The notes under the pieces are model-generated. The model saw only the letters and a list, made by a program, of their open reading frames with translations, was not told the origin of the DNA and ran no database searches. 64,000 nt of DNA from Corynebacterium sp. p3-SID1056 (GTDB lineage Bacteria > Actinomycetota > Actinomycetes > Mycobacteriales > Mycobacteriaceae): assembly GCF_025152525.1 (NCBI RefSeq), contig NZ_JALXXL010000007.1, forward strand, positions 71,204-135,203, in the 5' to 3' direction. Within the stretch, counting starts at the first letter, position 1. Every line of letters starts with the position of its first letter. Position numbers and translations under genes: made by a program. Of this stretch, positions 36,306-46,200 are shown piece after piece.

Positions 36306-37838
36306 CTAGCCCTCCCAGCGTTTGCGCTCCGCTTCTTCGCCATCGCCGTAATCGAATTCATCGATAAGACCACGCCGCGCCTGGGAGGCTCGCTTGCGCT
36401 CTGCCGCAGATGTTCGATTGGTGTCGTACAGACGGGCATCCGCTCCACGGCCTGCGAGCGTTGGGTCTCCTCCGCGCATCGGTTCCCAATCGAAGGAAAT
36501 ATCGCCAATCGTGACGGTATCTCCCTCGCGCGCGCCGATGCGCCGCAGTTCCTCCTCAACTCCCGCCTTTTCCAAACGGTCCGACAAGTACCCGACGGCT
36601 TCGTCATTTTCAAAATCGGTCTGGCGGATCCAGCGTTCCGCTTTTTCGCCAGTAACGATCCAGCCCTCTGGATACATCGGGTCTCGTTCGACCACGATGC
36701 CGCTGTCTGCCTTGCCTCTGCGGCCTTTACGCGACACGCCTTGCGGACGAATCACCTCTTGACGAGCTATCGGCGCGTTGGATTTTTGCGCCTTGCGCTG
36801 TGCCTTGCGAATTTGCTCAACGACTTTCCACATCGCCCACTTGAGGTCGTCCAAGCCCGCGCGTGTCGCCGTAGAAATCTGAAACACCGGCCACCCGAAG
36901 CGTTCCTTAATGTCCTCGAGGAGAAACTCTGCGAGCTCTGCAGCCTCTGGGATGTCCAACTTGTTCAGGACAATAATGCGTGGCCGCTCGCGAAGGTCAC
37001 CCAAGCCGGAATCATGATCGAGGGCATCCGCATAGCTCTCCAGCTCCGCCTCTAAGGCCTCAACATCAGAAATCGGATCTCGACCGGGCTCTATCGATGC
37101 GACATCTACCACGTGCACAAGCACCGCGGTGCGCTCAATGTGTCGCAAGAAGTCAAGACCTAACCCCTTGCCCTGGCTTGCGCCTGGAATCAGGCCAGGC
37201 ACATCGGCAATGGCAAACGTATCGTCGCCCACATCTACGACCCCCAAGTTTGGGGCAAGGGTGGTAAACGGGTAGTCGGCAATCTTCGGTTTCGCTGCCG
37301 ACAAAACCGAAATGAGCGAAGACTTCCCTGCTGAAGGAAACCCCACGAGCCCAACATCAGCCATCGACTTCAGCTCCAAGATGAGATCGTGTGCCTCACC
37401 CGGCTCCCCCTTAAGCGCAAAGCCTGGCGCCTTGCGTTTTGCCGTTGCGAGCGCTGCGTTGCCTAGCCCGCCGTAACCGCCTTCGGCAGCCATAAATCTC
37501 GTACCAGGTTCCGTAAGGTCGGCCAAAACATTGCCTCCCTCGTCCCGGACGACGGTACCCACCGGCACCTCTAAGATAAGGTCCTCGCCGCGGGCACCGT
37601 TGCGGTGATCGCCCTCACCATTGCCTCCACGACCAGCCTTGACGTGCGGGCGGAACTGAAAATCAAGAAGCGTATGCACCTGAGTCGAAACTTCCAACAC
37701 GATATCGCCGCCGTGCCCGCCGTTGCCCCCGTCGGGGCCACCGAGCGGCTTAAACTTTTCGCGGTGCACAGACACGCACCCATGCCCACCATCACCTGCT
37801 TGCAAATGCAGCACCGCGCGATCAACGAATTGCGCCAT
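36306..37838 (-). CDS. obgE: Obg-family GTPase
   Basis: Essential GTPase of 510 residues involved in 50S assembly and stress control. The N-terminal glycine-rich Obg fold covers residues 1-160 ([25 protein letters not shown] read as separate motifs GGHGCVS and GGPDGGNGG). The G domain has G1 [12 protein letters not shown]3 DVPGLI and G4 [10 protein letters not shown]-terminal OCT domain (about 365-450) and a charged tail follow. rpmA and rplU, usually just upstream, are 4.5 kb away here because two genes lie between. The 194-base gap upstream (37839-38032) must therefore hold an obg promoter; TTGACC is present in it but no clear -10 partner. Confidence 0.97.
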   Translation of the reverse strand: MAQFVDRAVLHLQAGDGGHGCVSVHREKFKPLGGPDGGNGGHGGDIVLEVSTQVHTLLDFQFRPHVKAGRGGNGEGDHRNGARGEDLILEVPVGTVVRDEGGNVLADLTEPGTRFMAAEGGYGGLGNAALATAKRKAPGFALKGEPGEAHDLILELKSMADVGLVGFPSAGKSSLISVLSAAKPKIADYPFTTLAPNLGVVDVGDDTFAIADVPGLIPGASQGKGLGLDFLRHIERTAVLVHVVDVASIEPGRDPISDVEALEAELESYADALDHDSGLGDLRERPRIIVLNKLDIPEAAELAEFLLEDIKERFGWPVFQISTATRAGLDDLKWAMWKVVEQIRKAQRKAQKSNAPIARQEVIRPQGVSRKGRRGKADSGIVVERDPMYPEGWIVTGEKAERWIRQTDFENDEAVGYLSDRLEKAGVEEELRRIGAREGDTVTIGDISFDWEPMRGGDPTLAGRGADARLYDTNRTSAAERKRASQARRGLIDEFDYGDGEEAERKRWEG

Positions 37839-38032
37839 GGTTTCGCCCGCCTCCCTATCGTCAATGGTCTGTACAACAACGCTGCAGCTTGCCGGCGCTC
37901 ACACTTTCGCGCCTGCAAGCCCGATGCTTTCTGCGCAAAAGAAGTAATGTGCGGCACCTGCCACAACGTTTCTTACATGCAGGGTACCGGGTCAACAGCA
38001 AAGCAAGTAACGGATCACCTCGCATGCTCGGT

Positions 38033-41000
38033 TTAATACACCGACTGCGTGAACTCTCCGCCGACTGCGCGAACAGTTTCCTCCGTGATCGTGCGTAGAT
38101 CTTCACCACTTGGATCAGTTCGCGCGATCCAAAGCTTGTGTCGATGCTCCAGGCGGTCCGCAAAGTTACGCGCCCACCGTCCATTGCTACGTTCCGCAGT
38201 AGGCAGCGCCTCATACACAGCGACCACGGTCGCGTCCAAGAGCGCTGTATCGATGCTCCAACCTCGTCCCTTTAAGCTTTCCGCGACGATGCGCGCTACT
38301 TCTCGAGAGCTGTAATCTGGAAATTCAATCACATTTGGGATGCGGGAGCGCAAACCGGGGTTGGCATCCAGAAACTCTTCCATCTCGTCGGTATATCCAG
38401 CCAAAATCGCGATGAACTTGCCTCGGTCGTTCTCCAGTCTCGACAGTAGAGTTTCGACAGCTTGCAGACCAAAATCGTTCGAGCTGCCGGCGCTTGTAAG
38501 CTGGTACGCCTCGTCAATAAACAGCACCCCTCCCAGCGCTTCATCGAGCGCTCTGGTGGTTTGCTTCTCAGTCGCGCCAATGACGGAGCCAACAAGATCC
38601 GCGCGCGTGACCTCTTTGACGGTCGGAGACTCGAGGATCCCAAGCGCGTGAAAAATCTCTGCGACGATGCGGGCGACCGTAGTTTTTCCAGTCCCGGGAT
38701 TCCCAGAAAACACCATGTGGTACGTGGGCGTAGAGGTTTGTAAGCCCTGCGCTTCAAGCCGCTGGTTCGCCTCGGCGACTTGCACCAGGTCGGCTGTCCA
38801 CTGTTTTACCTCTTCTAAGCCGATGAGGTTTTCCAATTCATCCAAGAGGGCGTCAACGCGTTGCGCGCTCGCGGCGCCACCTGTGACCGTGCGAATATCA
38901 GCATCCGTCACACTCGTTATTTCGTCATTTGTCACTTGCGAAAGGTCGCCGGCGTGTGTCTGTGCCAAGCGAGTGCTGATGGCGCCAATGAGCGAGTCTT
39001 CAAAATTCCGTACCCACCGACCGTTCGATCCGTCACCCGAACGCCGATACTGTCTACGGATCGCCGCATGCAGCGCAACTTCGTCAAAGGTGTAGCCCTT
39101 CTTTGACAGGCTCACAGCACCGATTGCCGCAAGCTCATCCGCAGAGTAGTCCGCGAAGTCGAAGCGGTTGGGGATACGAGACTTTAACCCGGGATTCATC
39201 GCGAGGAAATCCTGCATCAGATCCGTATAACCAGCAAAAATGATGACTATGTCATCACGGTGATTTTCCATGAATGTCAAAATTGCGGTTACTGCCTCTT
39301 TGCCAAAGTCTTGGCCGCTTTCCGAATGCAGGTCGTAGGCCTCGTCGATAAACAGCACGCCTCCGAGTGCTTCCTCAAGCACTGCATTTGTTTTCTGCGC
39401 AGTCTTTCCGATAAATTCGGCGACAAGGTCAGCTCGTCCGACCTCGACGAACGTATTCGTCCGTACGGCACCAGCGCTATACAGCGCTTGGCCAAGCAGC
39501 CTGGCCACAGTGGTTTTTCCTGTTCCGGGGTTACCAAGGAACATCGAATGCATAACCATCGGTTCAGGTGCCAGACCGAGCTCGGCCCGGCGCTGGTTAA
39601 ACTTCACACGATTCATAAACGCATCGATCTGACGCTTCACCGTTTCTAGACCAATGAGTTCGTTAATCTGGGACATCGGATCGCCGGGTGCAGTTTGCGA
39701 CAGCGCGGTGCCGCCCTCCGCAGCTCCATCGACAACTGCAGCCGATGGCGGTGACTCGATATCTAAAGGTTCACGCACGCATTGCCATTGCCCATTAACT
39801 TCTTCGAATATCGACGCTGCCGGTAAGTGTACGGTTCCCTGTTCTGAAAAAACCGCAACTTTTGCTGAGTGGACCAAACGTGATTCTTGAACGGCCAAAG
39901 AGGCGTGATCGACGAAAAATTCCGCATAGTTTGTCAGGAGCGTCAGTTCGTTGAGATCACAATGACTACCGCCATGGATCCAAAGCTGCCGTTGGTTTGC
40001 AAGCGATTGGTGGATTTCCAAAGAGCCGGACACCCGCGATTCTTCGGCGTCTACCCCGTAAGCGGAGCACGCTTCCAGCTCGACCACCGCTTGATTTACA
40101 AATTGTGTCCAGCCGAGGAAAGACGTTGCCGCCCGGACATGCCCGCCGACCGCAGCCACAGAGAATCCCACTACCCCCGCAGGCGCTTCGACAACCGTTT
40201 CCCTCAGGCTCAGACTCCCGTTGCGGACATACAGCGCTGGGATCGTTCCAACACGCTGGGCACTGACCACCCTTGTTCGGAGAAAAGAGGCTTCGGAATC
40301 ATCAAAAACGTTACATGCATTGTGCCCCTCTGTCTGCAGCAACGTTATGTCCTCCACATGGAGTTTTCTCCCTTCGTACGCGTTCAGCGACTCGGTGACT
40401 AACAAGTCAGTGGTATCGCGACTTGCCCCCCGAAGCGTGAATTCGTGTACATGCTGCGGTACCGATGCAATCTTGTATTTCCCTTCTTCCAGGGTTACTA
40501 CCGCGCGAGGCGCAAGCTGCGGAGCAACGACGCGTTCAAAGTCTTCGCTGTCAGCAGCTCTCCAAAGCACCTCAGCTGCAACTTCGCCTTCACGGTGCAC
40601 GACGCACGCGCGGGAATCTACGTCGCAGCGCGCATCACCTTCCGCCTTCACTACGACGGTTGCAGCGTTGCTACTTACAACTTGGGACAGATTGAGACTC
40701 GCGCTCCGCACAAATATCTCGGGTTTACTGGTCTTTACCAGCACACGTGGAGCATTCATTAACGCCCCACCAACGACCACCGCCACTCGCTGCAGCGGGG
40801 GAGTTTCAATGGTCACTTCGTCCAAGAGGTGCATCCTGGCGCCTTGGGAGACATAAAGCGTGCTCACTTCCGACGTCGACACGCTCGCCTCGGAGGCCGA
40901 TTCCAGGTACAAGCAATCTAAGACACTGCGCGAAATCACATACTGTGCCTTCTCGACCCCGACCAATGCCTTCTTCTGCGCCCCTCCTCTTACTTCGCTA

Positions 41001-41335
41001 TCCGAGATCTCGAGCTGCGCCCCCTTCACACCAATCGCCGGAAACTTGGAGTCATCAGAGACAAAGACTCGGCATTCGTGAACAAAAGCGTCTCCGCCGT
41101 TGCAAAGAATGGCGTTGCCTTGAGACAAACCATTTACCGTAAGACCGACGAGAGTTGCCCCGCGAACGAGCACAACACGGCCAAAAATCCGCACTCCGTC
41201 GCCCTCTGCCTGCAGTACGCGGCCGTCAACCCGCAGTGTAGCTACCCGGTAATCACCCGGCGAAAGCAGTAGCGTCCCGCCGGGCGGTAGAGAGGCGAGC
41301 ATCTGGGCGAGGTCGTCGTTCGGGGTAGCGCGCAT
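38033..41335 (-). CDS. Large protein with beta-helix repeat region and two CbxX/SpoVK-type AAA+ domains
   Basis: A 1100-residue protein of unknown role. Residues 1 to about 530 are short repeated beta-strand units (for example LEISDSEVRGGAQ, LSLRETVVEAPAG, LNELTLLTNYAE), typical of a right-handed parallel beta-helix. AAA+ domain 1 (about 565-790) has Walker A GNPGTGKTT near 600, Walker B GGVLFIDEAYDL near 655 and GLKSRIPNRFDF. Domain 2 (about 835-1090) repeats these as GNPGTGKTT near 875, GGVLFIDEAYQL near 930 and GLRSRIPNVIEF. This tandem resembles CbxX/CfqX, SpoVK and EccA ATPases. AAGGAG lies ten bases before the chosen ATG. No signal peptide is visible. Both ATPase sites look intact. It may remodel a protein complex; no known system genes are beside it. 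Confidence 0.85.
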   Translation of the reverse strand: MRATPNDDLAQMLASLPPGGTLLLSPGDYRVATLRVDGRVLQAEGDGVRIFGRVVLVRGATLVGLTVNGLSQGNAILCNGGDAFVHECRVFVSDDSKFPAIGVKGAQLEISDSEVRGGAQKKALVGVEKAQYVISRSVLDCLYLESASEASVSTSEVSTLYVSQGARMHLLDEVTIETPPLQRVAVVVGGALMNAPRVLVKTSKPEIFVRSASLNLSQVVSSNAATVVVKAEGDARCDVDSRACVVHREGEVAAEVLWRAADSEDFERVVAPQLAPRAVVTLEEGKYKIASVPQHVHEFTLRGASRDTTDLLVTESLNAYEGRKLHVEDITLLQTEGHNACNVFDDSEASFLRTRVVSAQRVGTIPALYVRNGSLSLRETVVEAPAGVVGFSVAAVGGHVRAATSFLGWTQFVNQAVVELEACSAYGVDAEESRVSGSLEIHQSLANQRQLWIHGGSHCDLNELTLLTNYAEFFVDHASLAVQESRLVHSAKVAVFSEQGTVHLPAASIFEEVNGQWQCVREPLDIESPPSAAVVDGAAEGGTALSQTAPGDPMSQINELIGLETVKRQIDAFMNRVKFNQRRAELGLAPEPMVMHSMFLGNPGTGKTTVARLLGQALYSAGAVRTNTFVEVGRADLVAEFIGKTAQKTNAVLEEALGGVLFIDEAYDLHSESGQDFGKEAVTAILTFMENHRDDIVIIFAGYTDLMQDFLAMNPGLKSRIPNRFDFADYSADELAAIGAVSLSKKGYTFDEVALHAAIRRQYRRSGDGSNGRWVRNFEDSLIGAISTRLAQTHAGDLSQVTNDEITSVTDADIRTVTGGAASAQRVDALLDELENLIGLEEVKQWTADLVQVAEANQRLEAQGLQTSTPTYHMVFSGNPGTGKTTVARIVAEIFHALGILESPTVKEVTRADLVGSVIGATEKQTTRALDEALGGVLFIDEAYQLTSAGSSNDFGLQAVETLLSRLENDRGKFIAILAGYTDEMEEFLDANPGLRSRIPNVIEFPDYSSREVARIVAESLKGRGWSIDTALLDATVVAVYEALPTAERSNGRWARNFADRLEHRHKLWIARTDPSGEDLRTITEETVRAVGGEFTQSVY

Positions 41336-41437
41336 TCTCAAAAGACTCCTTGACAGATAGACACGGTCCAACTCTACGCGTAGTCACTCCACAGGTAAGC
41401 TCAATCGCCAAACACGCTAAATTTTCGCCTATTTCTC

Positions 41438-41466
41438 TTGACGCGCTAACAAGACTTTCGTATATT
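41438..41466 (+). promoter_or_regulatory. Near-consensus promoter of the DUF222/HNH-like gene
   Basis: TTGACG (41438-41443) and TATATT (41461-41466) are exactly 17 bases apart. The -10 box ends seven bases before the ATG at 41474, so the mRNA should be leaderless. Confidence 0.75.
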
Positions 41467-41473
41467 GCCTTTT

Positions 41474-42298
41474 ATGAACTTTACATCGCAATTACAAAAG
41501 TACTTTTCACTCCGGAATCGCGGCATGGAGATCATTGCCTGGGCTGCACGCACACACCAAACCACCGAACAACTTGCAACTCTCGGTATGCCCGATGATT
41601 ACGCTGCAAACGTCGTCCGCCTAGTCGAATTATTCTTCCACGACAATACCCACTCCCGATACCAAGCACGAAGCAAAAGAAAAGCAGAGGAGAATCAGCA
41701 CAGCGTAGAAACACTTGCCGTTATCTGGCAGCGCTCCCAAAACATCAAGGACCCCACAAAACGTTGGCAGTTCCTAGAAGTACTGTGCGGCACGCCTGGA
41801 GATACACAAGCTATCCAGCGGAAAGCTCGCCAAATTAAGAAAGATTACGTCCCTAAGAAGGCCCCGCGGGATGGGGTCCGCACCCGTCGAGTTGGCAACA
41901 AAATGACCGTGTCCATCACCGGTGCTTCCACCACCATGCAAAACCTCGTAGATGTCCTCAATGAAGCTCCTACCGAGGCTCCCCACACTGATCCAGTTGA
42001 TTGGATGCTCCATCGCCACAACTCAGACCACGCTGATCTCACCGCAAACGCCGTCATGACCGTCGACAATGTCGAGCAAATACTGCGAGGCGACACTATT
42101 GAAGACGATGTCTTAGTCCAGCTCACTGATGGAACAGTGCTCACTGGCATGGAAGTCGCCCAGCGGAGGTTGCGCAACCGAGGCCTGGTCACCCTGCTTT
42201 CGCCTGGAGTCGGCCCAATCAACATCTATGAGGCGACTTTTGACTATGCCGACACGAAAGAACGCCGCGGCCCCAACGATGTGGGGCACGCGGCGTAA
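41474..42298 (+). CDS. DUF222/HNH-endonuclease-like protein lacking the HNH domain
   Basis: A 274-residue protein that looks like the N-terminal part of the large actinobacterial DUF222-HNH family. The segments HSVETLAVIWQRSQNI, KRWQFLEVLCGTPGD and RDGVRTRRVGNKMTVSITG match, by eye, the arrangement before the nuclease domain. No C-x-x-C or HNH motif follows. The last codons (KERRGPNDVGHAA) are read through a terminator hairpin, so the C-terminus is probably not original. The gene appears to be a remnant, yet it has a very good promoter. It is divergent from the AAA+ gene and convergent with rpmA. Confidence 0.6.
   Translation: MNFTSQLQKYFSLRNRGMEIIAWAARTHQTTEQLATLGMPDDYAANVVRLVELFFHDNTHSRYQARSKRKAEENQHSVETLAVIWQRSQNIKDPTKRWQFLEVLCGTPGDTQAIQRKARQIKKDYVPKKAPRDGVRTRRVGNKMTVSITGASTTMQNLVDVLNEAPTEAPHTDPVDWMLHRHNSDHADLTANAVMTVDNVEQILRGDTIEDDVLVQLTDGTVLTGMEVAQRRLRNRGLVTLLSPGVGPINIYEATFDYADTKERRGPNDVGHAA
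42262..42296 (-). terminator. Probable terminator of rplU-rpmA, inside the end of the neighbouring gene
   Basis: Inverted repeat of 14 base pairs with one bulged base (42262-42275 with 42282-42296) and a six-base loop. On the minus strand it is followed by TTCTTT, 31 bases after the rpmA stop. Confidence 0.65.
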
Positions 42299-42326
42299 TG
42301 AACGTGTGATTCGTTCTTCCTAGTAT

Positions 42327-42653
42327 TTAGGCAGTAGCTTCGTCCGCAACGGAACCCGCTGCCTCTGCCTGCTCAAGCACCTCGGAGGAGACACCCTCGC
42401 CGTCTGCTGGAATGATGTTAACGATGCGACGCTTGCGCTTGATACCAAACTGAACGGCACCCGGCTTCAGAGCGAACAGCGTGTCGTCGCCGCCGCGGCC
42501 GACGTTGTCGCCCGGGTGGAACTTGGTGCCACGCTGACGGACGAGAATTTCACCGGCCTTGACCTGCTGACCACCGAAGCGCTTCACACCGAGGCGCTTC
42601 GACTCAGAGTCACGACCGTTCGAGGAGCTGGATGCACCCTTCTTAGTTGCCAT
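42327..42653 (-). CDS. rpmA: 50S ribosomal protein L27
   Basis: Ribosomal protein of 108 residues near the peptidyl transferase centre. The core is typical: [35 protein letters not shown] and [21 protein letters not shown] (given in part). The C-terminal 20 residues ([20 protein letters not shown] and following) extend it beyond the usual 85-90 residues. GGAGAAAG lies before the ATG. It follows rplU by 24 bases but is cut off from obg by the inserted genes. Confidence 0.97.
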   Translation of the reverse strand: MATKKGASSSSNGRDSESKRLGVKRFGGQQVKAGEILVRQRGTKFHPGDNVGRGGDDTLFALKPGAVQFGIKRKRRIVNIIPADGEGVSSEVLEQAEAAGSVADEATA

Positions 42654-42677
42654 TATCTTTCTCCTTAGAGCTTGGTC

Positions 42678-42983
42678 TTACTTAATGCCAGTGATCTTGA
42701 CAGTGGTCTGCGGCTGGCGGTGGCCCTGGCGGACCTTGTAGCCGGTCTTATTCTTGTACTTGAGAATATCGACCTTCTTGCCCTTGCCGTGCTCGACGAT
42801 CTCGGCCTCAACGCTTACCTTGGCCAGTGCATCTGCACCTGCGGTCACTTCAGCGCCATCCACGAGAAGGATCGGGGTGAGTGCAACCTTGTCGCCTGCT
42901 TCACCCTCCAGCTTCTCGACCTTGACGAGGTCGCCTTCGGCAACCTTGTACTGCTTGCCGCCGGTCTTGACGATCGCGTACAT
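42678..42983 (-). CDS. rplU: 50S ribosomal protein L21
   Basis: Ribosomal protein of 101 residues binding 23S rRNA. It begins [18 protein letters not shown] and ends [18 protein letters not shown], the L21 signature. It is the first gene of the rplU-rpmA pair. The 260-base gap up to the rne stop holds a long inverted repeat (43150-43196) and probably its promoter. Confidence 0.98.
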   Translation of the reverse strand: MYAIVKTGGKQYKVAEGDLVKVEKLEGEAGDKVALTPILLVDGAEVTAGADALAKVSVEAEIVEHGKGKKVDILKYKNKTGYKVRQGHRQPQTTVKITGIK

Positions 42984-43149
42984 AGAGGGTTACCCCTTAT
43001 CTCTACTCGCACGTCCTCCGGCATGCTTCGGTGGACGTATGGAACATTAACTTTCAGCGTTTCGGGGCCCGAAAGACCCGCCGTGCCCGCATGCGTAGGC
43101 AACGAGGCGGCACGCCCCAAAACAGCGACTGCCAAAGACTACACCGAAG

Positions 43150-43196
43150 TGGGGCGATTCTCCAAACTGTGGTGGGCCGTTTGGAGAATCACCCCA
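43150..43196. repeat. Long inverted repeat between rne and rplU
   Basis: Left arm 43150-43167 and right arm 43179-43196 pair over 18 positions with one mismatch (core GATTCTCCAAAC / GTTTGGAGAATC), around an 11-base loop. No T-run follows on either strand, so it is not a standard terminator. It may be a processing or leader structure of rplU, or limit read-through from rne. Confidence 0.7.
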
Positions 43197-43243
43197 TTCA
43201 GCGATGAGGCTACCGAGGATGGCAACCGCGTCAGGAGGTGGCG

Positions 43244-46200
43244 TCAAGCATTACGCTGCGCGCTACGCTTGCGGGTCGCTCGTCGGCGTCCCCTGCGCCC
43301 TCTGCTTGTCCCGCCCGAGCCTGTCTGGTGCTTGTCCGACGAGTCAGATTCTCGTGATTTGGTTTTACCAGACTTGTTTTCACCGTTGCTTTCCTGCTTG
43401 CCTACGCCATTTGCTTTCGAAGCGTGCGCGGGCTCCTCCACATGCTTTTTTGTGGTACGTCGTACTGCGCGACGTCGACGCCGACGCCGCGCCGAGCTTG
43501 CGCTTCCAGCGCCACTGTTGCTTCTGCGCCGCTGTTTGCTGGTGCCGGCATTGTTATCCTCAGCTTCTTCGCCGGAGTGCTTGCTACGAGCCGTCCTGGC
43601 TTCCCCACGTCCCGGGGACGTTTCCGTCCCGTCTTCGGTGACAAAATCGTTACGCTGAGGCCGACGATCCGAGCGGGAGTTTCCACGCGTTGGTCGCTTC
43701 CGGCGCGGAGATTCTTCAAACGCCGTAAGTGCCTGCTGGAACTCTTGCTCGGCGTCCACGACTCCGCGCGCTTCTCCAGCTGCTTCTTTCCGGCCATCGT
43801 GCGTCTTTGGTGCGGAACCCGCATCATCAGCGTGCCGCGTATTCCCGCCGCGCGCGTTACGGTGCCTCCGCTTCCCACGTGACTGACGCTTTCGCTCATC
43901 ATCATCCGGGTTTTCGTGTTCACGATCGCTCGCTTTGGTGCGCTTTTTGGCCTTTTCGTTGTCCGCGTCCCAGGTGTAACGCTCTGAAGCCGACGCGCGT
44001 TCACTACGTTCCTGATGCGACTCGTCTGTGTCAGCCGCGTCCTGCCGCGACTGCTCACTGCGCGTTTCTTTTGCTTCTTCGCGGTTACGGCCACGTCCGC
44101 GGCCGCCACCGCGACGTCCACGACGCCGCGACGAGCTCGGTTTCTCAGGCTGCCTCGTGCGCTGCGGCTCATCCTGTGAGTCCGGTGCTTCGTCCTCCAC
44201 AATGACAGCGCCAGCGAGTTGGTCTATGTCACCATCAGTCATCGGAGCGCTGTGGCTATGCATGGCTTTCGCTGCGGGGTGCTCACCGACCGGGCGTTTT
44301 CTGGTCATGGTGTGCTGCGGCCTAGAGCCTTGCTCCGACACGGGCATCTGCTCGACAGGGTCATCGAGCAAGATCAGACCCCTACCTTCGCAGCATTCGC
44401 AAGGCTGTGAAAACGTTTCCAGCAGACCGGTGCCCAAGCGCTTTCGTGTCATTTGCACGAGGCCAAGCGAGGTTACCTCCGACACCTGGTGCCGGGTTCG
44501 GTCTCGACCGAGAGCCTCCTTGAGGCGACGCAGCACCAGGTCTTGGTTCTCCGGCAGGATCATGTCGATGAAGTCGATGATGATCATGCCGCCGATATCG
44601 CGGAGGCGGATCTGCCGCACGATTTCTTCGGCTGCTTCAAGATTGTTGCGGGTCACTGTTTCTTCCAGCGATCCGCCTGATCCCGTGTACTTACCAGTGT
44701 TGACATCAATCACTGTCAGAGCTTCGGTGTGCTCGATGATCAGCGTGCCACCAGATGGCAGCCACACTTTGCGCGCGAGTGCCTTGCGCAGCTGCTCGTC
44801 CACACGGTGCATTCCAAACGCATCGATCGCGTCGTGCTTTGCCATATTGAACTTCTCAACCCGGTCGAGGAGGTCCGGTGCCACCGATTCCACGTATGCG
44901 TGCACCGTGTTGTACGGGCGTTTCCCGTCAACAATCAGCGCAGTGAAGTCCTCGTTGAACAGGTCCCGTACGACTTTCACAAGAAGGTTTGGTTCTTCAT
45001 AGAGGGTGACGGGCTGCGCGCCCTTCGACTCGATCTCGCGCTGGGCATGCTCCTGGATTGCTTCCCACTGTGTGTGTAAGCGACGCACGTCTGCAGCAAT
45101 GGCGTTTTCACTGACGCCCTCCGCCGCTGTGCGGATGATGGCGCCACCCTTGCCCGGCACCACGTTGTGCAGAATCTCTTTGAGGCGTTTGCGCTCAGGT
45201 GCCGGGAGCTTGCGCGAAATCCCTGCGCTGCGACCACCGGGGACATACACCAGATACCGGCCGGCAAGCGAGATTTGAGTGGTCAGGCGAGCACCCTTGT
45301 GACCGACTGGGTCTTTCGTCACCTGCACCACTACTTGGTCGCCCGACTTCAGCGCATGTTCGATGCGGCGTGAGCGCCCGCCAAGGCCTGCGGACTTCCA
45401 ATCAATTTCACCCGCGTAGATGACGCCGTTACGCCCCTGCCCGATGTCGATAAAAGCTGCTTCCATGCTTGGCAGGACGTTCTGTACGCGACCCAGGTAG
45501 ATATTCCCGACGATCGTTGTTTGCTCATCTGAGGTGACAAAATGCTCGACAAGCAAACCGTCCTCGAGTACGCCAACCTGGGTGATACGCCCGTGTCCGT
45601 CGTGGCGTTCACGTTCGCGCACCACCATGGTTCGCTCTACAGATTCTCTGCGCGCCAGGAATTCGGCTTGGCTCACTATGCGAGAGCGCTTTCGCGCCTC
45701 TGCGTTTTTCTCGCTGCGGCGACGACGCTTGGCTTCCAGCCGCGCAGACCCTTTAATCGCTTTAGGCTCTTCGATCAGCTCGGCATTGTCTGCGTCTTTC
45801 CTGGAATCAGCATGTTCTGCGCCCTGTGCATCTGCTTTGTGCGATGTAGCACGTCCTCGATTGCTGCGCGTTTTCCGTTCAGGCCCCTCATTCCGGGTAC
45901 GCGTCGGCGTTTGGTTTTCCTCACCGCTGCGCTCTTGGGTTGCAGGATTCGTTGCATCGCTTGATTGGGGCCGACTGGCGCGGCGACGCCGCCGTGAACG
46001 CGACGGAGCTTTAAAGATCGGAGCGTAGCCTGCCGCGGGCTCTTCCTCGGGCGCCGGGGTGATTTCAGGCTCAACATTGGTCAATGGACGTTCTTCTACC
46101 TGTTGTGCGTCAGCGGCCTCTACAGTGGTTCCAGAGTCGCTTTCGCGCCCGGTATCGGCCTCTTCCTTAGCCGCCGAGGAGGCTCCTGCCGAGTCGTTTG

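Noticed and set aside
39330..39350. CTCGTCGATAAACAG in the AAA+ gene as another 12-mer copy
   Set aside because: It departs from the motif at several positions and encodes the conserved Walker B FIDEAY.
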